Both the position numbers and the translations under genes were made by a program. The notes beneath the pieces were generated by a model. The model did not search any database, was not told the DNA's origin, and saw nothing but the letters and a program-made list of their open reading frames with translations. Shown piece by piece: positions 54,277-64,000 of a stretch of DNA of 64,000 bases. The stretch's first letter is position 1. Every line of letters starts with the position of its first letter. Source of the stretch: Bacteroidota bacterium (GTDB lineage Bacteria; Bacteroidota; Bacteroidia; Chitinophagales; LD1); the NCBI GenBank assembly GCA_016715625.1, contig JADJZU010000002.1, positions 174,738 through 238,737 on the forward strand. The letters run 5' to 3'.

Positions 54277-55719
54277 CTACTGGGACCCCAGCCGCTTTTT
54301 GCACCATTCCATCAAATTTACTTTTGAGGTAAGGTAGGTATCCGGTAGGATAGCAATTAGGTCGCGTGTATGTTTTTTTTGATTGGATGGCGAGTTGCTT
54401 TCTGCTATGTGTTGCAGTAGTTGGAATACCTTTATCAAATGAGTGTTTTCCTGTAAGTATCTTTTTATAAAGTAGATGGCGCTTTGGGCCGTACTGGCCG
54501 CCAATGTTGGTTTCTCCTGCTCAATGTAAATAATGGTTTTTAGCAGCGCATTGTTCACTGCGCTGCTATCGTATCGATACTCATCTTCCTGAAATTCTTT
54601 ATTGCACCAGTCGAGTGCTTTGTCAAAGTCGCCCAATTGATAAAAGCAATATGCAAAGGATTGCGCATTGCTGATTCGGGTATCATACTTGGTAGGCAAG
54701 GGTTTAGCAAGATATGCTTGTTCGGCTTCTTGAACTTCCTTTAATACAGGTTTTTCAGAAAGCTCATTTAGATACAAACGAAAGATGATTTCGCGTTTAT
54801 ACAATTCCTGATGTTCATTTAACGGCTGCAGGTTTTTCAGTTTGTTGAAGTAGGTATCATACTCACTTGTTCCCCTCTTGCTTTCTACAAGCATGTTGAA
54901 TAAGGTAATGATGTAGTCTTGCCCGCTCCTCAGCGGATTTTCGTGCATCTTTTCAATAATGGCGATTCGCATTTTTAATGCGCTTAATGCAAGTTCGTGT
55001 TGGTTACAAATGCTGTGGTATTGGTGCAGCACATTATAAACGACCGACTGTTGTCTGGGAGTATACTGCGCTATATTGCTGAACAACGGATGCTTTAAAA
55101 AATCAGTGGTCTGATTAGCTATCTCCGCCCCGTCAGTGTTGCGAAACCTGAAAAGTAGTTGCGCTACTTTCGATTCCATTCGGCTTATTTCCAGATTTAA
55201 TCCATACTCCTTCATTAGTTTTTCCTGTTCCTCTCTGAAAGGTTCGAGGGTATCACTTTGTGAGGGGTTAAAGTTTCGGATAAGCAATACCTGCCAATAG
55301 TAATTGAGCTGAAGTTGGGTAAGGGCAATGTTATGCGCCATACATAGCTTTTTAGCTTCTTGGTATGTTTCTTCCATTTGGTCAAACAGCCCTTTGCTGT
55401 ATAACACTTCCATGTCTTTCATCATTTCCATTAGCTGAATGCGCACGGTGCCAGCACTGTGATAGCTCCGCAAGGCTTTCATCAGTTGCTCCTTCAGATA
55501 TTTTTTTAGCGCACTCAGGTTAGCTTGGCTGTATTTCTTTTGAAGTGCCGTTTTTATCTTTTGCTCGTTATAGTTATCCGCCTTATCCAGTATATCAAAC
55601 AGCAGCAGATAAGAAGAACCACCATCTTTATCGCCATATCGCTGTGCAAACTTTTTGAAATAGCCTTTCTCGGATCGGTCTAACGATTTTACCAATTCAA
55701 ATACAATATCTGTAGCCAT
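54277..55719 (-). CDS. Helical protein of unknown function (TPR-like)
   Basis: A 480-residue protein rich in alpha-helical, amphipathic segments: DRSEKGYFKKFAQRYGDKDG, KKYSQANLSALKKYLKEQLM, ETYQEAKKLCMAHNIALTQL and DFDKALDWCNKEFQEDEYRY. The pattern resembles TPR-like solenoids with helices of about 15-18 residues, and no enzyme motif or signal peptide is seen. From memory, a Bacteroidota family starts with this F.LV.SL...EK..FKKF segment, often of unknown role. It lies opposite the TANFOR gene with a palindrome in the 168-base gap. Confidence 0.65.
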   Translation of the reverse strand: MATDIVFELVKSLDRSEKGYFKKFAQRYGDKDGGSSYLLLFDILDKADNYNEQKIKTALQKKYSQANLSALKKYLKEQLMKALRSYHSAGTVRIQLMEMMKDMEVLYSKGLFDQMEETYQEAKKLCMAHNIALTQLQLNYYWQVLLIRNFNPSQSDTLEPFREEQEKLMKEYGLNLEISRMESKVAQLLFRFRNTDGAEIANQTTDFLKHPLFSNIAQYTPRQQSVVYNVLHQYHSICNQHELALSALKMRIAIIEKMHENPLRSGQDYIITLFNMLVESKRGTSEYDTYFNKLKNLQPLNEHQELYKREIIFRLYLNELSEKPVLKEVQEAEQAYLAKPLPTKYDTRISNAQSFAYCFYQLGDFDKALDWCNKEFQEDEYRYDSSAVNNALLKTIIYIEQEKPTLAASTAQSAIYFIKRYLQENTHLIKVFQLLQHIAESNSPSNQKKHTRDLIAILPDTYLTSKVNLMEWCKKRLGSQ

Positions 55720-55791
55720 GGAAATACTGTTCGAGGTTTAAATAGAGTGTGTTGGAAGTATCTGTAAATCAGTATCTAATATAAATTCCTT

Positions 55792-55805
55792 ATGACAATT
55801 GTCAT
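55792..55805. promoter_or_regulatory. 14-bp perfect palindrome between divergent genes
   Basis: ATGACAATTGTCAT is self-complementary and lies in the gap between the helical unknown and the TANFOR giant gene. It is the kind of site a dimeric regulator binds, and could control either gene; no regulator gene lies nearby. Confidence 0.4.
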
Positions 55806-55887
55806 GTCCGACTTTCTATATAACGCATGATTTTTATACTGCTTGTGCTGATTTATTTGCCACATTTGATTGTAAATCCACACAGCT

Positions 55888-58800
55888 ATGAAGAAGTTCT
55901 TCTTGCCACTGCTTTTTATTCTGTTCACCACTTACACTTCTAACGCTCAAAATTCTATTCTGGTAAACATTCAGGTGTTGCCGCCTTACTCGCCTTACCT
56001 GAGCACATATGTAGACCAACCCAATAAAATTTTGCTTACGCTGACCAATACCACTACGCAGTTGCAGCGTGTTCGGTTAGTAGTAAAGCTGACAGGAGAT
56101 AACGGCATCAGTGCAGTTACAAAATCCGGTTATTCTCCGCCAACATCCATCGATATTCCGGCAGGACAAACCAAACCGATAAACCTGGCAGATTTTGACA
56201 ATCGCAATTATTTCGACCCCGGCAATATTGACTTAGTTGGCATTACCCGCGCTGCTATTATTCAAAATCAGGCACTCCCGGAGGGTAATTATACCATCTG
56301 CGTACGCGCTTATGATTTTGTAACCGGTCAACCATTATCGATGGATCAGCCCATGGGTTGCAGTCCCTCTTTCCCTATCAGTTATATCGACCCTCCGTTG
56401 GCTATTCAGCCACTTTGCGGCAGCACCATTACACCGCTGGTTCCACAAAACATCATTTTTACCTGGACTCCTCCGGCTACCGCAGCCGGCATAATTCAAT
56501 ATGAGTTTACCTTGAAAGAGGTGCCCAATACCATGAATCCTATGGATGTGATAAAGAATAATGTTTTTCCGGTGTTGTATGCGGTTACGCAACAAGGAAA
56601 CAATACACTGGTTTATACCAACGCACTGCCTCAACTGGAAGTGAATAAAAAATATGTATGGCGCGTTCGTGCAGTAGCGCCCAACAACAGTGTTTCATTT
56701 AAGAACCAAGGTTTCAGCGAGCCGTGTTGGTTTACGTATGGTGTAGCGCAAGTGCCCGATGCGCCTTCCGCCTTGTCGAGTATAAAACTGATGTCTCCCG
56801 CTAATGGTGGTATTACCGATATTATTAAATCAAGTTCGGTGAGTGGCATGCCAGACCATTACCGTTTTGAGTGGAAAGCTCCCACACCGGTTCCGGGTGT
56901 ACCTTTGATGGCTTATCAATTACGAATAGCTATTGTATTGCCGGGACAAACGGTGGCTCAAGCGCTCAAAGTAGATAGTCAGGTAAATGTGTTGTCTACC
57001 GAAGGGGATACTAAATACAATTACATGAAGTATACCGATTTTAAAGCCGGCAGCACTTATGCATGGGAGGTGAAAGGGATAAGCAATGTGCCGCAGGGGC
57101 CCGAGAAATACTTTAGCGATCAGTGGACATTCAAAGTCAAAAAATCTTATGAAACTTACAAGGTGTCGGGCAACTTGTATTACAGTTACAATTTACCTAA
57201 GTCGGTTTCTTTTATCTACTCGCCTCCTAAAGTGGGCGCATCTTTCGGCAGCAATCTGGGTTTGCTGCAAGGACAGGTGCCCTCCGGAGTATCTACTTCT
57301 ACCATCGCAGGTCCGGGTAACTTTCCTTACGCTAACAAGAAAATTAACTTCTATAAAGCCGTGGTCATTAAGGAAAATAACAATAGCGGTGTAAGCATAG
57401 ACGGAACCGGGTTTATGGTGCTTGAAAAAGCTTTCACCGGTTCTTCCTCGGTTATGGATGCGGGGCAATTTGTTGGTAGCACTACTACCGATGCCAACGG
57501 GCATTTTGAAGTAAATGTAGATGCCATACTAGGCAATGTGATGGATACTACCATTAAAGGCACCACATACCATTACGTTAAGGTGCTTAAGCTATCGGTA
57601 CAGGATGACATTAGTTTAACAGGTTTGGAAAATCCGTATGTTAACAACCCCGATGAATACTTAGTGGTGGATGGAAACAAAAAGGAAGTGCAGAAAGATT
57701 TTTATGCGCGCGTAAAATCCTATCGTCTGGATGTGACATTTAAAGAACTACCGAAGAAGGATTACTATAACAAACCAACACCTACCGAGCAGTTACCGAA
57801 AGACCTCATCATATATGTTTTACGCAAGCCGCGTTATTTTATCAATCCTTCTTCTCCAGCTTCTTTCCCAAAGAACGAAGGCTACAAGGAGAGCTCTGCA
57901 TCTGAAACCATAACCGTCAATGGACAAACCTATGATGTAATAGCCAAGCGCGATGCTAAAACCAACATTCCCTGCAAGTTTACCGACCTGGTGGTGAATG
58001 ACATGGATTTTATAAACGACAGAATCTACGTCTATGCTAAACTGAGTGGCGACAACCGGGTGATTATGAATCCGGTGAAATATCGCACAGGCGACTGGAC
58101 CACGGGCTATTCCGGCAATCTAGAGTTGACCTACCAATCCAGCAGCGATTGGGAACTGCGATACAACAATGGAATCTATGATAGAAAGCTAACCATCGTT
58201 CCGGATTTGATGGTCAATACCTCCATCAGCGGTAATATAAAAGGTCGTTATGCGAAAGCACTGCCGGCCGGTGACACCCCCAACAATATTCCGGATTTTC
58301 CTTTGCCCAACGTAAAGTTATTGCTGAAGGCATTTTATTTGATTAAAACCGGTAATCAGGAAAAAATAGCGACCAATCTTCCCGCTTCCATTACCTCCAA
58401 GTATGGCAACTCCGATATTTTTGATGTTACCTGGGCCGATGGCAGTGGTAATTTCAAGTTTGATTTCAATGTCTATTCCGATTCTTCTTCTCAAAGCACC
58501 AAGATTGGTTTCTTGCAAAATTATGGTGGCGGGCAGCTCTACCGTGTGCTTCGGGTAGTGGTTACCAATCCATTTTACTACAGCCCCGACAATAGCTTTG
58601 TGGTAGATGGCGGTTATGAATATGAAGTAGGAGAGTTAACCGCCAACGTTTGCGAAGTGCGTGCAGAGGGACGCTTGGTAGAAGAATGGACCCAAGGACA
58701 AGCTGCCTGGAAACCCATTCCCAATCAACGGGTGAAGTTGGTGATGTATGGCACCGGCAATTTATATCCGAAAGTCTATGGCGATAAATCTTCGGTGATA

Positions 58801-61800
58801 GAACCGACCATAAAAGATGATGCAGGTGATGTGTATACCGTGGTGTCCGAAACAACCACCAAAAGCGATGGCACCTTTTCGTTTAACCGATTGGTGGCAC
58901 ATGGCGATGGCAACTCGATAATAGACGATGTAAGTTTTTACTTATATGTGGAGCCCGATGAAATCAGCAGCAATAACTTTAAAACACCGTATGCGCTGGT
59001 GTTCCCAACTGGTTTTAGCTACAATTGGGGAGGCAGCGGCAAGAAGTTTAACAGCGAACAACCTAGTTACATCCCTACTACCAATTACGAATACTTTGAA
59101 GCAAAACCACTGCTACCAACCATCCGTGGGGCCATTCACCCGCTGAGCAACATGGGCTACACCACGCTTGCCGATGCGCATGTGTATTGTATGCGCATCC
59201 CCGAATCTAAAAAGTATGTATTGGATTATTTGCAATCTGATGCCACAGCACAGGGTTTAACATTTAGCGACATGTGTGCGGTGTACGGCATAGGTGGCAT
59301 GGTTAACTGGTTTGGTTGGAGCATACACAAAGAGCAGATTACCGGAGAAGATGGCAAGTTTGTGTTTAAGAATCTGCCCACCAAAGCATTTATGACCGGT
59401 GAAAAATTTTACTATCTGGTATATGTAGAAAAAGCGGGATTCTTGTATGAAGCGCGCAAGGCTTTTGGTGGTGCGCAACCCAAGAAAGGACAGCAGGAAA
59501 GCATGATGCTGGACTTGCGCTTGCCCATTACTGTAAAAACAAAACTGGTGGATGCGGAAACCGGATTAGGAGTTAAGTCGAAAGTAATAGTAGGCAAAAA
59601 CTATAGTTGGGCTCAGTCGTATGCCTCCAACTGCAGCATCTTTGCCTGCGAGCAGCATATCAATTTAAAGTGTCCGCTGGGCAAAGTCACTGTATATATA
59701 TTCCCTGAAAACATGGATGCGTATATTCCGGATAGTGCAGTGTTAGATGTAAAATACGGACCCAACAACGAATACATCATACCGCAAATTACCGTGCGGC
59801 CCCGAATGCACGATATAGATTTTATGGTTTATGATAAAGCCACAAACGCTTTGTTGCCTTATATGGGTGCCGAGCTTAAAAATGCTACCGTCAATTCCTT
59901 TAAGGGGAGCAACTGCACCAACAATGGAGGTGAACCTACGATGCTTAAGAACCACGTAGGTCATGCTACCTTCAATTCTACTGCCACCAAGTTTGATTTT
60001 ATTGTTTATGGAAAAGACATCAACGGCTACCCGTATGTGCCCAAGAAAGTAGTTGTTAACAGTAACCCGCAAACCTATGTGGCCTGGAAAGAAGTGGAGG
60101 TGAAGCTCGACCGGGGTTTTGTGCTTACCGGTAAAGTAAAGAATGGCAACGTGCCGGTAGCCGGGGCTCACATCTATGTAGATGAAACGCAACTGAGCAC
60201 TCCCGTGGAAACCTATACAGCTGCAGATGGTTCCTTTACGTTACGCGGTGTGCCGCATTTAAATGCTATCAAAATATTCTGTGCCAAATCAGTCGGCAAT
60301 TTCATAGGCGATTTTGCCTATACCACTTTCTATTCTGCGCAAACTACCAAAGGAATTAAACTCTTCCCTGGAGTATACGCTTATACGCATGACTTCAGCG
60401 TTACCGAATGTACTACTATGGATATTTCCAAGCTGGCGGGATTTTCGATTGAGGTGGTTAAGCTCACTTTGGATGCACAAAGTGGAGGCGGAAAAATATG
60501 GGGTAATATCATTACGCCACCCTCCAATAGTGTGATAGCAGCTGAAGGCAGCCAGCATCTGGCATTTAGCGAGGTAGCGGTGAAACCCGGTAATGCTAAT
60601 GGCCCAAGCGGCAAGCCCATTTGTATAGCGGCCTCTTACCCTGTAAGCACAGATGAATATGGAATAGATGTGAAAGTTTTTGATGCCTATTTCGGAAAAG
60701 TGTACGGCAATCCATTTTTGTATCAAGGGATACAACTCGATAATGAAGCGTATCTGACGCCAGGATCCGGAAGTGGCCCGGGAGATATTTCAGCCCCCAT
60801 CACACTTACCCGAGGAGTAATTAAAGGCTATTTTTCAATTAACCAAAGCAGCTTTACAAAAGGGGCCAAGTTTACAACTGATATTGCCGCCTGGCCAAAA
60901 GGGAGCAACCCCGATGAATGGTATGCAGCATTTACTTCCGATAAATCGACCCCAAAAGGGGCACAAGGATTCCGTATCGGAAAATACAACGGACAGAATT
61001 TGCTGTTTAATCTCTTTAACCGATACCCCGGTGCCGAAGCTATATCCGATAAATCGTTGCTTACAAAAGATGAGCTGACGCTGAATACGGTGCTGCACAC
61101 CAAACTCAATTATGTAGATGCACCGGATATTAACTTGAACGTGGGCGATATAATCCTGAAACCTAAATCGGTGCTTACACCTGCTGCGGGTATTGGTGAA
61201 ATCAAAATACCGCTCGGCAAATGGTCGCTAAGTAGTACCGACTGGCAGTGCAAAGAATCCGGTGGATTGATCATCAAGAACGGAACGGTGAACACCGGTA
61301 TCTCGGTGCCTATGAAAAATATGAGTGTGACTTACACGGACCTTTTATATGGCGAACCGCAGTTGAATAACGTATCCCTCGCGGGCATTGTGAATTTGCA
61401 AATGGAGCCGGGTATCATTAAGTCTTTCGGTTTCGATAAAGGCATAGGCACCGGAGCCTGGAGTTTTGTGATGTTGCCCGCAGAAGGGAAGAATTTCTGT
61501 GCCAAGTTTGGTAACCTGCCGGGGATGACGGGTAGCAGCCAGTTTAAAGTGGCCAGTGTGCGCAGCTATAGCAATGGCTATCCCAACAAAATTATGCTGG
61601 TGAACGATAACAGTGATGTGACCATTCATCAGATTGCCACCTTTAGCCCGGGAACCTTAGATGCCGGAGCCGACAACATCATTATGAAAGGGGCTATCAA
61701 CTTTGGCATTCCGCAATTGAAATACAACGACAATTTTACGTTGAAATGGATCAAGGAAAACGGAAGCACAAAAGTAATGTTTGAAGAGCCCGGTGCTATG

Positions 61801-63057
61801 ACTCTGCAAACGAAGGGTGTGTTGTGTAAGTTTCCGGCTACATCCGCACGTATACTTTTTGCCGACAATAAACTGGAGTTAAACGGAACGATGGAAGATG
61901 AAAATGCCTCGCTCAAAAACTACTTGTTTAATGTGCAACTCAAGAGAACAACAGTCGGCACCACTATAACCACCACCGGCACAGCTAATAAGTTTTACTA
62001 CACTGCTGCCAATAAAAACAGAGGAATAGAAAAGGTAGCAGGAGCAATGGCAACCACCGGTGGAGCCTGGAGTAACTTTAAGTTTGATGGTGATTTGTTT
62101 TCGGTGCCTGCGGAAAAAGGCGTGAAGGATAGCGAGAAGAAAGTGAGCATGGAGATAAAAGGAGATGTGGTGGCTCAGCCCGGCAACAAAGTAGGAGTGG
62201 AGGGTGCCAGCACTCCGTTTGGCAATATGAACTTTGTATACGATTTTAATCAAGGGGCTCTGGTGGGCAGCTCGCATATAGATGCGGTAACGGGCAATCA
62301 GAATATCTCCATGGATTTGGAAATGATGATGGGCAGCGGCAAGTGGTATTTCTTTGGTAGTGGCAAGGTCAACTTCCCGCCCGACTTCTGGATTAGCGAG
62401 GCAGCTGCTGCATCTTTCATTGGTCGAGTAAACACCTTCCCGCCTACAATTACGGCCAAGTTCAAAGAGTTCAGCGTCACCGGCACATTGCCTGCTACCA
62501 TGAGCGGAAGCGGGTTTACCGGACTGGCAGCCGCAGCCGGCATTAAGATGCCCATACCTAAAGTGCCGCAGTTTAATCTTAGCCTGGGGCCTTTTGGCAG
62601 TGCAGGACTCAATCATGAGATAAAAGCGAATGTGCTCACCGCGTTGAATTTTGATGGCTCGCCTACGTTTGCTTTTAATGTGAACGGAAGTGTTTATCTG
62701 AAAGTGTATGCCGGTGCATCGGTTGGTGTAGGATGTGTGCATGCCGAAGGGCAAGTGAATGCTCCGGTGGAAGTCAATGGCTGCATCAGTGTGGCGCCTG
62801 TATCCGCTGCCTTATCAGGTAGCATTTGGGTAGATGTAAGTGCCAGTGGCGAGGTGGGTGTAGGTTGTTGTGATTCAGATTGCGACCACCCCTGGTATTG
62901 TCCTTGTGTAAAAGCCGGTGCCGGTTTCTGTTTGCAAACCAGTGCACACATGAGCTACAATACCAATGGTGATAAAGACCTGAAATTTGGTGGCTTTGAG
63001 TTTAATACCAGTTGCCAGCCACGTACTCCTTATCCTATCATTACTTGTGGCAACTAA
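55888..63057 (+). CDS. Giant secreted TANFOR-domain protein with carboxypeptidase-like regulatory repeats
   Basis: A 2389-residue protein, intact over 7.2 kb. It has a signal peptide (FFLPLLFILFTTYTSNAQ), then an N-terminal TANFOR domain of about 290 residues (VNIQVLPPYSPYLSTYVDQP, PLCGSTITPLVPQNIIFTWT, VWRVRAVAPNN, SEPCWFTYG). The long middle has several beta-sandwich repeats with DGSFTLRGVPHL, DGTFSFNRLV and DGKFVFKNLP, which are carboxypeptidase-regulatory-like/CnaB-type domains. The C-terminal third is Gly/Ser-rich with repeated beta segments, and ends with Cys-rich GVGCCDSDCDHPWYCPCVKA and TSCQPRTPYPIITCGN. No T9SS C-terminal domain is visible. TANFOR proteins occur in Bacteroidota surface systems; function is unknown. 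Possibly the first gene of a cell-surface operon with the following one. Confidence 0.9.
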   Translation: MKKFFLPLLFILFTTYTSNAQNSILVNIQVLPPYSPYLSTYVDQPNKILLTLTNTTTQLQRVRLVVKLTGDNGISAVTKSGYSPPTSIDIPAGQTKPINLADFDNRNYFDPGNIDLVGITRAAIIQNQALPEGNYTICVRAYDFVTGQPLSMDQPMGCSPSFPISYIDPPLAIQPLCGSTITPLVPQNIIFTWTPPATAAGIIQYEFTLKEVPNTMNPMDVIKNNVFPVLYAVTQQGNNTLVYTNALPQLEVNKKYVWRVRAVAPNNSVSFKNQGFSEPCWFTYGVAQVPDAPSALSSIKLMSPANGGITDIIKSSSVSGMPDHYRFEWKAPTPVPGVPLMAYQLRIAIVLPGQTVAQALKVDSQVNVLSTEGDTKYNYMKYTDFKAGSTYAWEVKGISNVPQGPEKYFSDQWTFKVKKSYETYKVSGNLYYSYNLPKSVSFIYSPPKVGASFGSNLGLLQGQVPSGVSTSTIAGPGNFPYANKKINFYKAVVIKENNNSGVSIDGTGFMVLEKAFTGSSSVMDAGQFVGSTTTDANGHFEVNVDAILGNVMDTTIKGTTYHYVKVLKLSVQDDISLTGLENPYVNNPDEYLVVDGNKKEVQKDFYARVKSYRLDVTFKELPKKDYYNKPTPTEQLPKDLIIYVLRKPRYFINPSSPASFPKNEGYKESSASETITVNGQTYDVIAKRDAKTNIPCKFTDLVVNDMDFINDRIYVYAKLSGDNRVIMNPVKYRTGDWTTGYSGNLELTYQSSSDWELRYNNGIYDRKLTIVPDLMVNTSISGNIKGRYAKALPAGDTPNNIPDFPLPNVKLLLKAFYLIKTGNQEKIATNLPASITSKYGNSDIFDVTWADGSGNFKFDFNVYSDSSSQSTKIGFLQNYGGGQLYRVLRVVVTNPFYYSPDNSFVVDGGYEYEVGELTANVCEVRAEGRLVEEWTQGQAAWKPIPNQRVKLVMYGTGNLYPKVYGDKSSVIEPTIKDDAGDVYTVVSETTTKSDGTFSFNRLVAHGDGNSIIDDVSFYLYVEPDEISSNNFKTPYALVFPTGFSYNWGGSGKKFNSEQPSYIPTTNYEYFEAKPLLPTIRGAIHPLSNMGYTTLADAHVYCMRIPESKKYVLDYLQSDATAQGLTFSDMCAVYGIGGMVNWFGWSIHKEQITGEDGKFVFKNLPTKAFMTGEKFYYLVYVEKAGFLYEARKAFGGAQPKKGQQESMMLDLRLPITVKTKLVDAETGLGVKSKVIVGKNYSWAQSYASNCSIFACEQHINLKCPLGKVTVYIFPENMDAYIPDSAVLDVKYGPNNEYIIPQITVRPRMHDIDFMVYDKATNALLPYMGAELKNATVNSFKGSNCTNNGGEPTMLKNHVGHATFNSTATKFDFIVYGKDINGYPYVPKKVVVNSNPQTYVAWKEVEVKLDRGFVLTGKVKNGNVPVAGAHIYVDETQLSTPVETYTAADGSFTLRGVPHLNAIKIFCAKSVGNFIGDFAYTTFYSAQTTKGIKLFPGVYAYTHDFSVTECTTMDISKLAGFSIEVVKLTLDAQSGGGKIWGNIITPPSNSVIAAEGSQHLAFSEVAVKPGNANGPSGKPICIAASYPVSTDEYGIDVKVFDAYFGKVYGNPFLYQGIQLDNEAYLTPGSGSGPGDISAPITLTRGVIKGYFSINQSSFTKGAKFTTDIAAWPKGSNPDEWYAAFTSDKSTPKGAQGFRIGKYNGQNLLFNLFNRYPGAEAISDKSLLTKDELTLNTVLHTKLNYVDAPDINLNVGDIILKPKSVLTPAAGIGEIKIPLGKWSLSSTDWQCKESGGLIIKNGTVNTGISVPMKNMSVTYTDLLYGEPQLNNVSLAGIVNLQMEPGIIKSFGFDKGIGTGAWSFVMLPAEGKNFCAKFGNLPGMTGSSQFKVASVRSYSNGYPNKIMLVNDNSDVTIHQIATFSPGTLDAGADNIIMKGAINFGIPQLKYNDNFTLKWIKENGSTKVMFEEPGAMTLQTKGVLCKFPATSARILFADNKLELNGTMEDENASLKNYLFNVQLKRTTVGTTITTTGTANKFYYTAANKNRGIEKVAGAMATTGGAWSNFKFDGDLFSVPAEKGVKDSEKKVSMEIKGDVVAQPGNKVGVEGASTPFGNMNFVYDFNQGALVGSSHIDAVTGNQNISMDLEMMMGSGKWYFFGSGKVNFPPDFWISEAAAASFIGRVNTFPPTITAKFKEFSVTGTLPATMSGSGFTGLAAAAGIKMPIPKVPQFNLSLGPFGSAGLNHEIKANVLTALNFDGSPTFAFNVNGSVYLKVYAGASVGVGCVHAEGQVNAPVEVNGCISVAPVSAALSGSIWVDVSASGEVGVGCCDSDCDHPWYCPCVKAGAGFCLQTSAHMSYNTNGDKDLKFGGFEFNTSCQPRTPYPIITCGN

Positions 63058-63090
63058 GCTTCCGTAGAACGTATTTAAAACCCCAGTGAC

Positions 63091-64000
63091 ATGAGAAAAA
63101 TAGTAGCTCTTATCTTCCTGACCGCCTTGCTGAAATGGGCCGATGCCCAGTTGGGCAATGCTGCACACGGTGGTGGTGCCGGCATTTATATATACAACGC
63201 CTTTGAACCATGCTCGCCTGCACGGCCCAATGCCGAGGGCGCAGTTCGGGTAAAACTCGAGAGACGCCAACAGGGAACTTCTGTCTGGCAAGAGATAGCC
63301 ACGCTGACTGCTCCCGAGAACCTTGGGCAATTAACCGCTCAGTATCATCGATTTCAAAAGTTTGGTTTGGCTCCGGAGTTTTTGCACCCCGAAGTATTGC
63401 CCGCTTTGTGGGAGAAATACAAAACAGCTCCGCGCTGGGATTCGCTGGGTATCTATATGAATGAGCGAACAGCTGCGCTCGCTATGGCTTTTTTGTATGT
63501 AGACACCACTGCACCTCGCAGTAGTCTTTATGAATATCAACTTTCTGCTATTGACCGTACGGGCAAAGTCATTTCCTCCAGGACAAGCAATGCAGCAGCA
63601 TGGCCCGATGTTGCAGCTTTTCCATCTACACCGGTGATTGCGCGTGCCGAAGGCGACCCTTATGGCGTGCAGATAGATTGGCGTATGAAAGGCGGCAAGC
63701 GTCCGCAGTTTTTTAAAGTATTCCGCAAAGGCAATGCGCTCGATGCGTTTGAGTTCATCGGCAATCAGTTCAATATTACCCGTCAGCCTCGCACCGATTC
63801 CGTTTATCTGTATATGAAAGATGTGAGTGTAGCCGATAATCAGGTGTATTATTACTATGTGGTGGCGGTAGATGGCTATGGTAACGAAAGCAAATCGTCT
63901 GACACGGTGGTGGCCAAAACCTATAACACCAAAGACCTGCTGCTACCGCAATTTTTTATTGCCCGCTCGCTGCCATCGGGTGCCGGTGTGCAGTTGACAT
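63091..64000 (+). CDS. Secreted fibronectin type III-like protein (partial, C-terminus outside window)
   Basis: The first 303 codons are present. The signal peptide is IVALIFLTALLKWADA; the rest is beta-rich: AVRVKLERRQQGTSVWQEIA, LYEYQLSAIDRTGKVISS, VQIDWRMKGGKRPQFFKVFR and YYYYVVAVDGYGNESKSSDT. Repeated Y.Y.V.A.D..GN.S suggests fibronectin type III modules. It follows the TANFOR giant gene by 33 bases on the same strand, so the two are likely co-transcribed and may form one surface complex; this pairing is inference. The frame stays open to the window end. Confidence 0.75.
   Translation, partial: MRKIVALIFLTALLKWADAQLGNAAHGGGAGIYIYNAFEPCSPARPNAEGAVRVKLERRQQGTSVWQEIATLTAPENLGQLTAQYHRFQKFGLAPEFLHPEVLPALWEKYKTAPRWDSLGIYMNERTAALAMAFLYVDTTAPRSSLYEYQLSAIDRTGKVISSRTSNAAAWPDVAAFPSTPVIARAEGDPYGVQIDWRMKGGKRPQFFKVFRKGNALDAFEFIGNQFNITRQPRTDSVYLYMKDVSVADNQVYYYYVVAVDGYGNESKSSDTVVAKTYNTKDLLLPQFFIARSLPSGAGVQLT

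Noticed and set aside
61879..62754. A 291-codon frame antisense to the giant TANFOR gene
   Set aside because: It lies wholly inside a gene with clear family features, has no recognisable product and no start signals.
1..64000. tRNA, rRNA, integrase, transposase or phage genes
   Set aside because: I looked through intergenic gaps and family signatures and saw none; gaps apart from 43487-44010 are below about 220 bases.

Overview
The window comes from a Bacteroidota chromosome, probably a Chitinophagales/Sphingobacteriia-like lineage. The evidence is type A and type B T9SS sorting domains on secreted proteins, SprB-type repeats, a TANFOR-domain giant protein, a collagen-like protein with the Bacteroidota-specific C-terminal domain, DUF4369/DUF5106-type thioredoxins, and promoters of the TTTG-N17..21-TAnnTTTG type. 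No rRNA, tRNA, integrase, transposase, CRISPR array or phage module was found. Lineage is an inference from gene families.

Layout. 1-7 kb: rplU start, a Ste24-like protease, an EVE-domain protein, a radical SAM protein, a Nudix hydrolase, an outer-membrane beta-barrel and a secreted subtilase. 7-15.5 kb: an acyltransferase, a 1403-residue SprB-repeat/T9SS type B protein, a small cytochrome c and LptD. 15.5-25.5 kb: SPOR-domain amidase, FolD, an unknown lipoprotein, a broken collagen-like surface protein, FKBP and a bestrophin-like channel. 25.5-33.6 kb: response regulator, broken thioredoxin-family lipoprotein-like gene, broken TonB-dependent (heme-type) receptor with a small partner, peroxiredoxin-like protein, M20 dipeptidase and a broken secreted protein. 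33.7-41.6 kb: a tightly overlapping lptF/G - PAP2 - GT39 operon, a START-like protein, an exonuclease, small proteins, and kdsD-kdsA. 41.6-44.3 kb: an MbnP-like protein coupled to a MauG/MbnH-like di-heme protein in GC-rich DNA, followed by a 42-bp minisatellite. 44.3-55.7 kb: secreted repeat protein, SulP transporter, DUF2804 protein, response regulator plus PAS histidine kinase, xylulokinase-like kinase, sphingosine-phosphate-lyase-like PLP enzyme, aldo/keto reductase and a helical unknown. 55.9-64 kb: a 2389-residue TANFOR protein and the start of a second secreted protein.

Functional themes. Envelope lipid/LPS work recurs: LptD, LptF/G, PAP2 phosphatase, ArnT-like glycosyltransferase, KdsD and KdsA. 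Surface and secreted proteins form the second theme: T9SS clients, the collagen-like protein and the TANFOR protein. The MbnP/di-heme pair suggests copper handling by tryptophan oxidation.

A striking property of the window is that at least eleven genes between about 21.2 and 53.3 kb are interrupted by one or more single-base indels or nonsense codons, including the normally essential kdsA. The first 21 kb and the last 10 kb are free of such lesions. The simplest reading is local sequence error; real decay or phase variation is the alternative. Broken genes are listed as pseudogenes with their full reconstructed extent. I did not find a convincing new defence or mobile system. The most unusual item is the 42-bp (2 x 21-bp) heptad minisatellite directly behind the di-heme protein gene.
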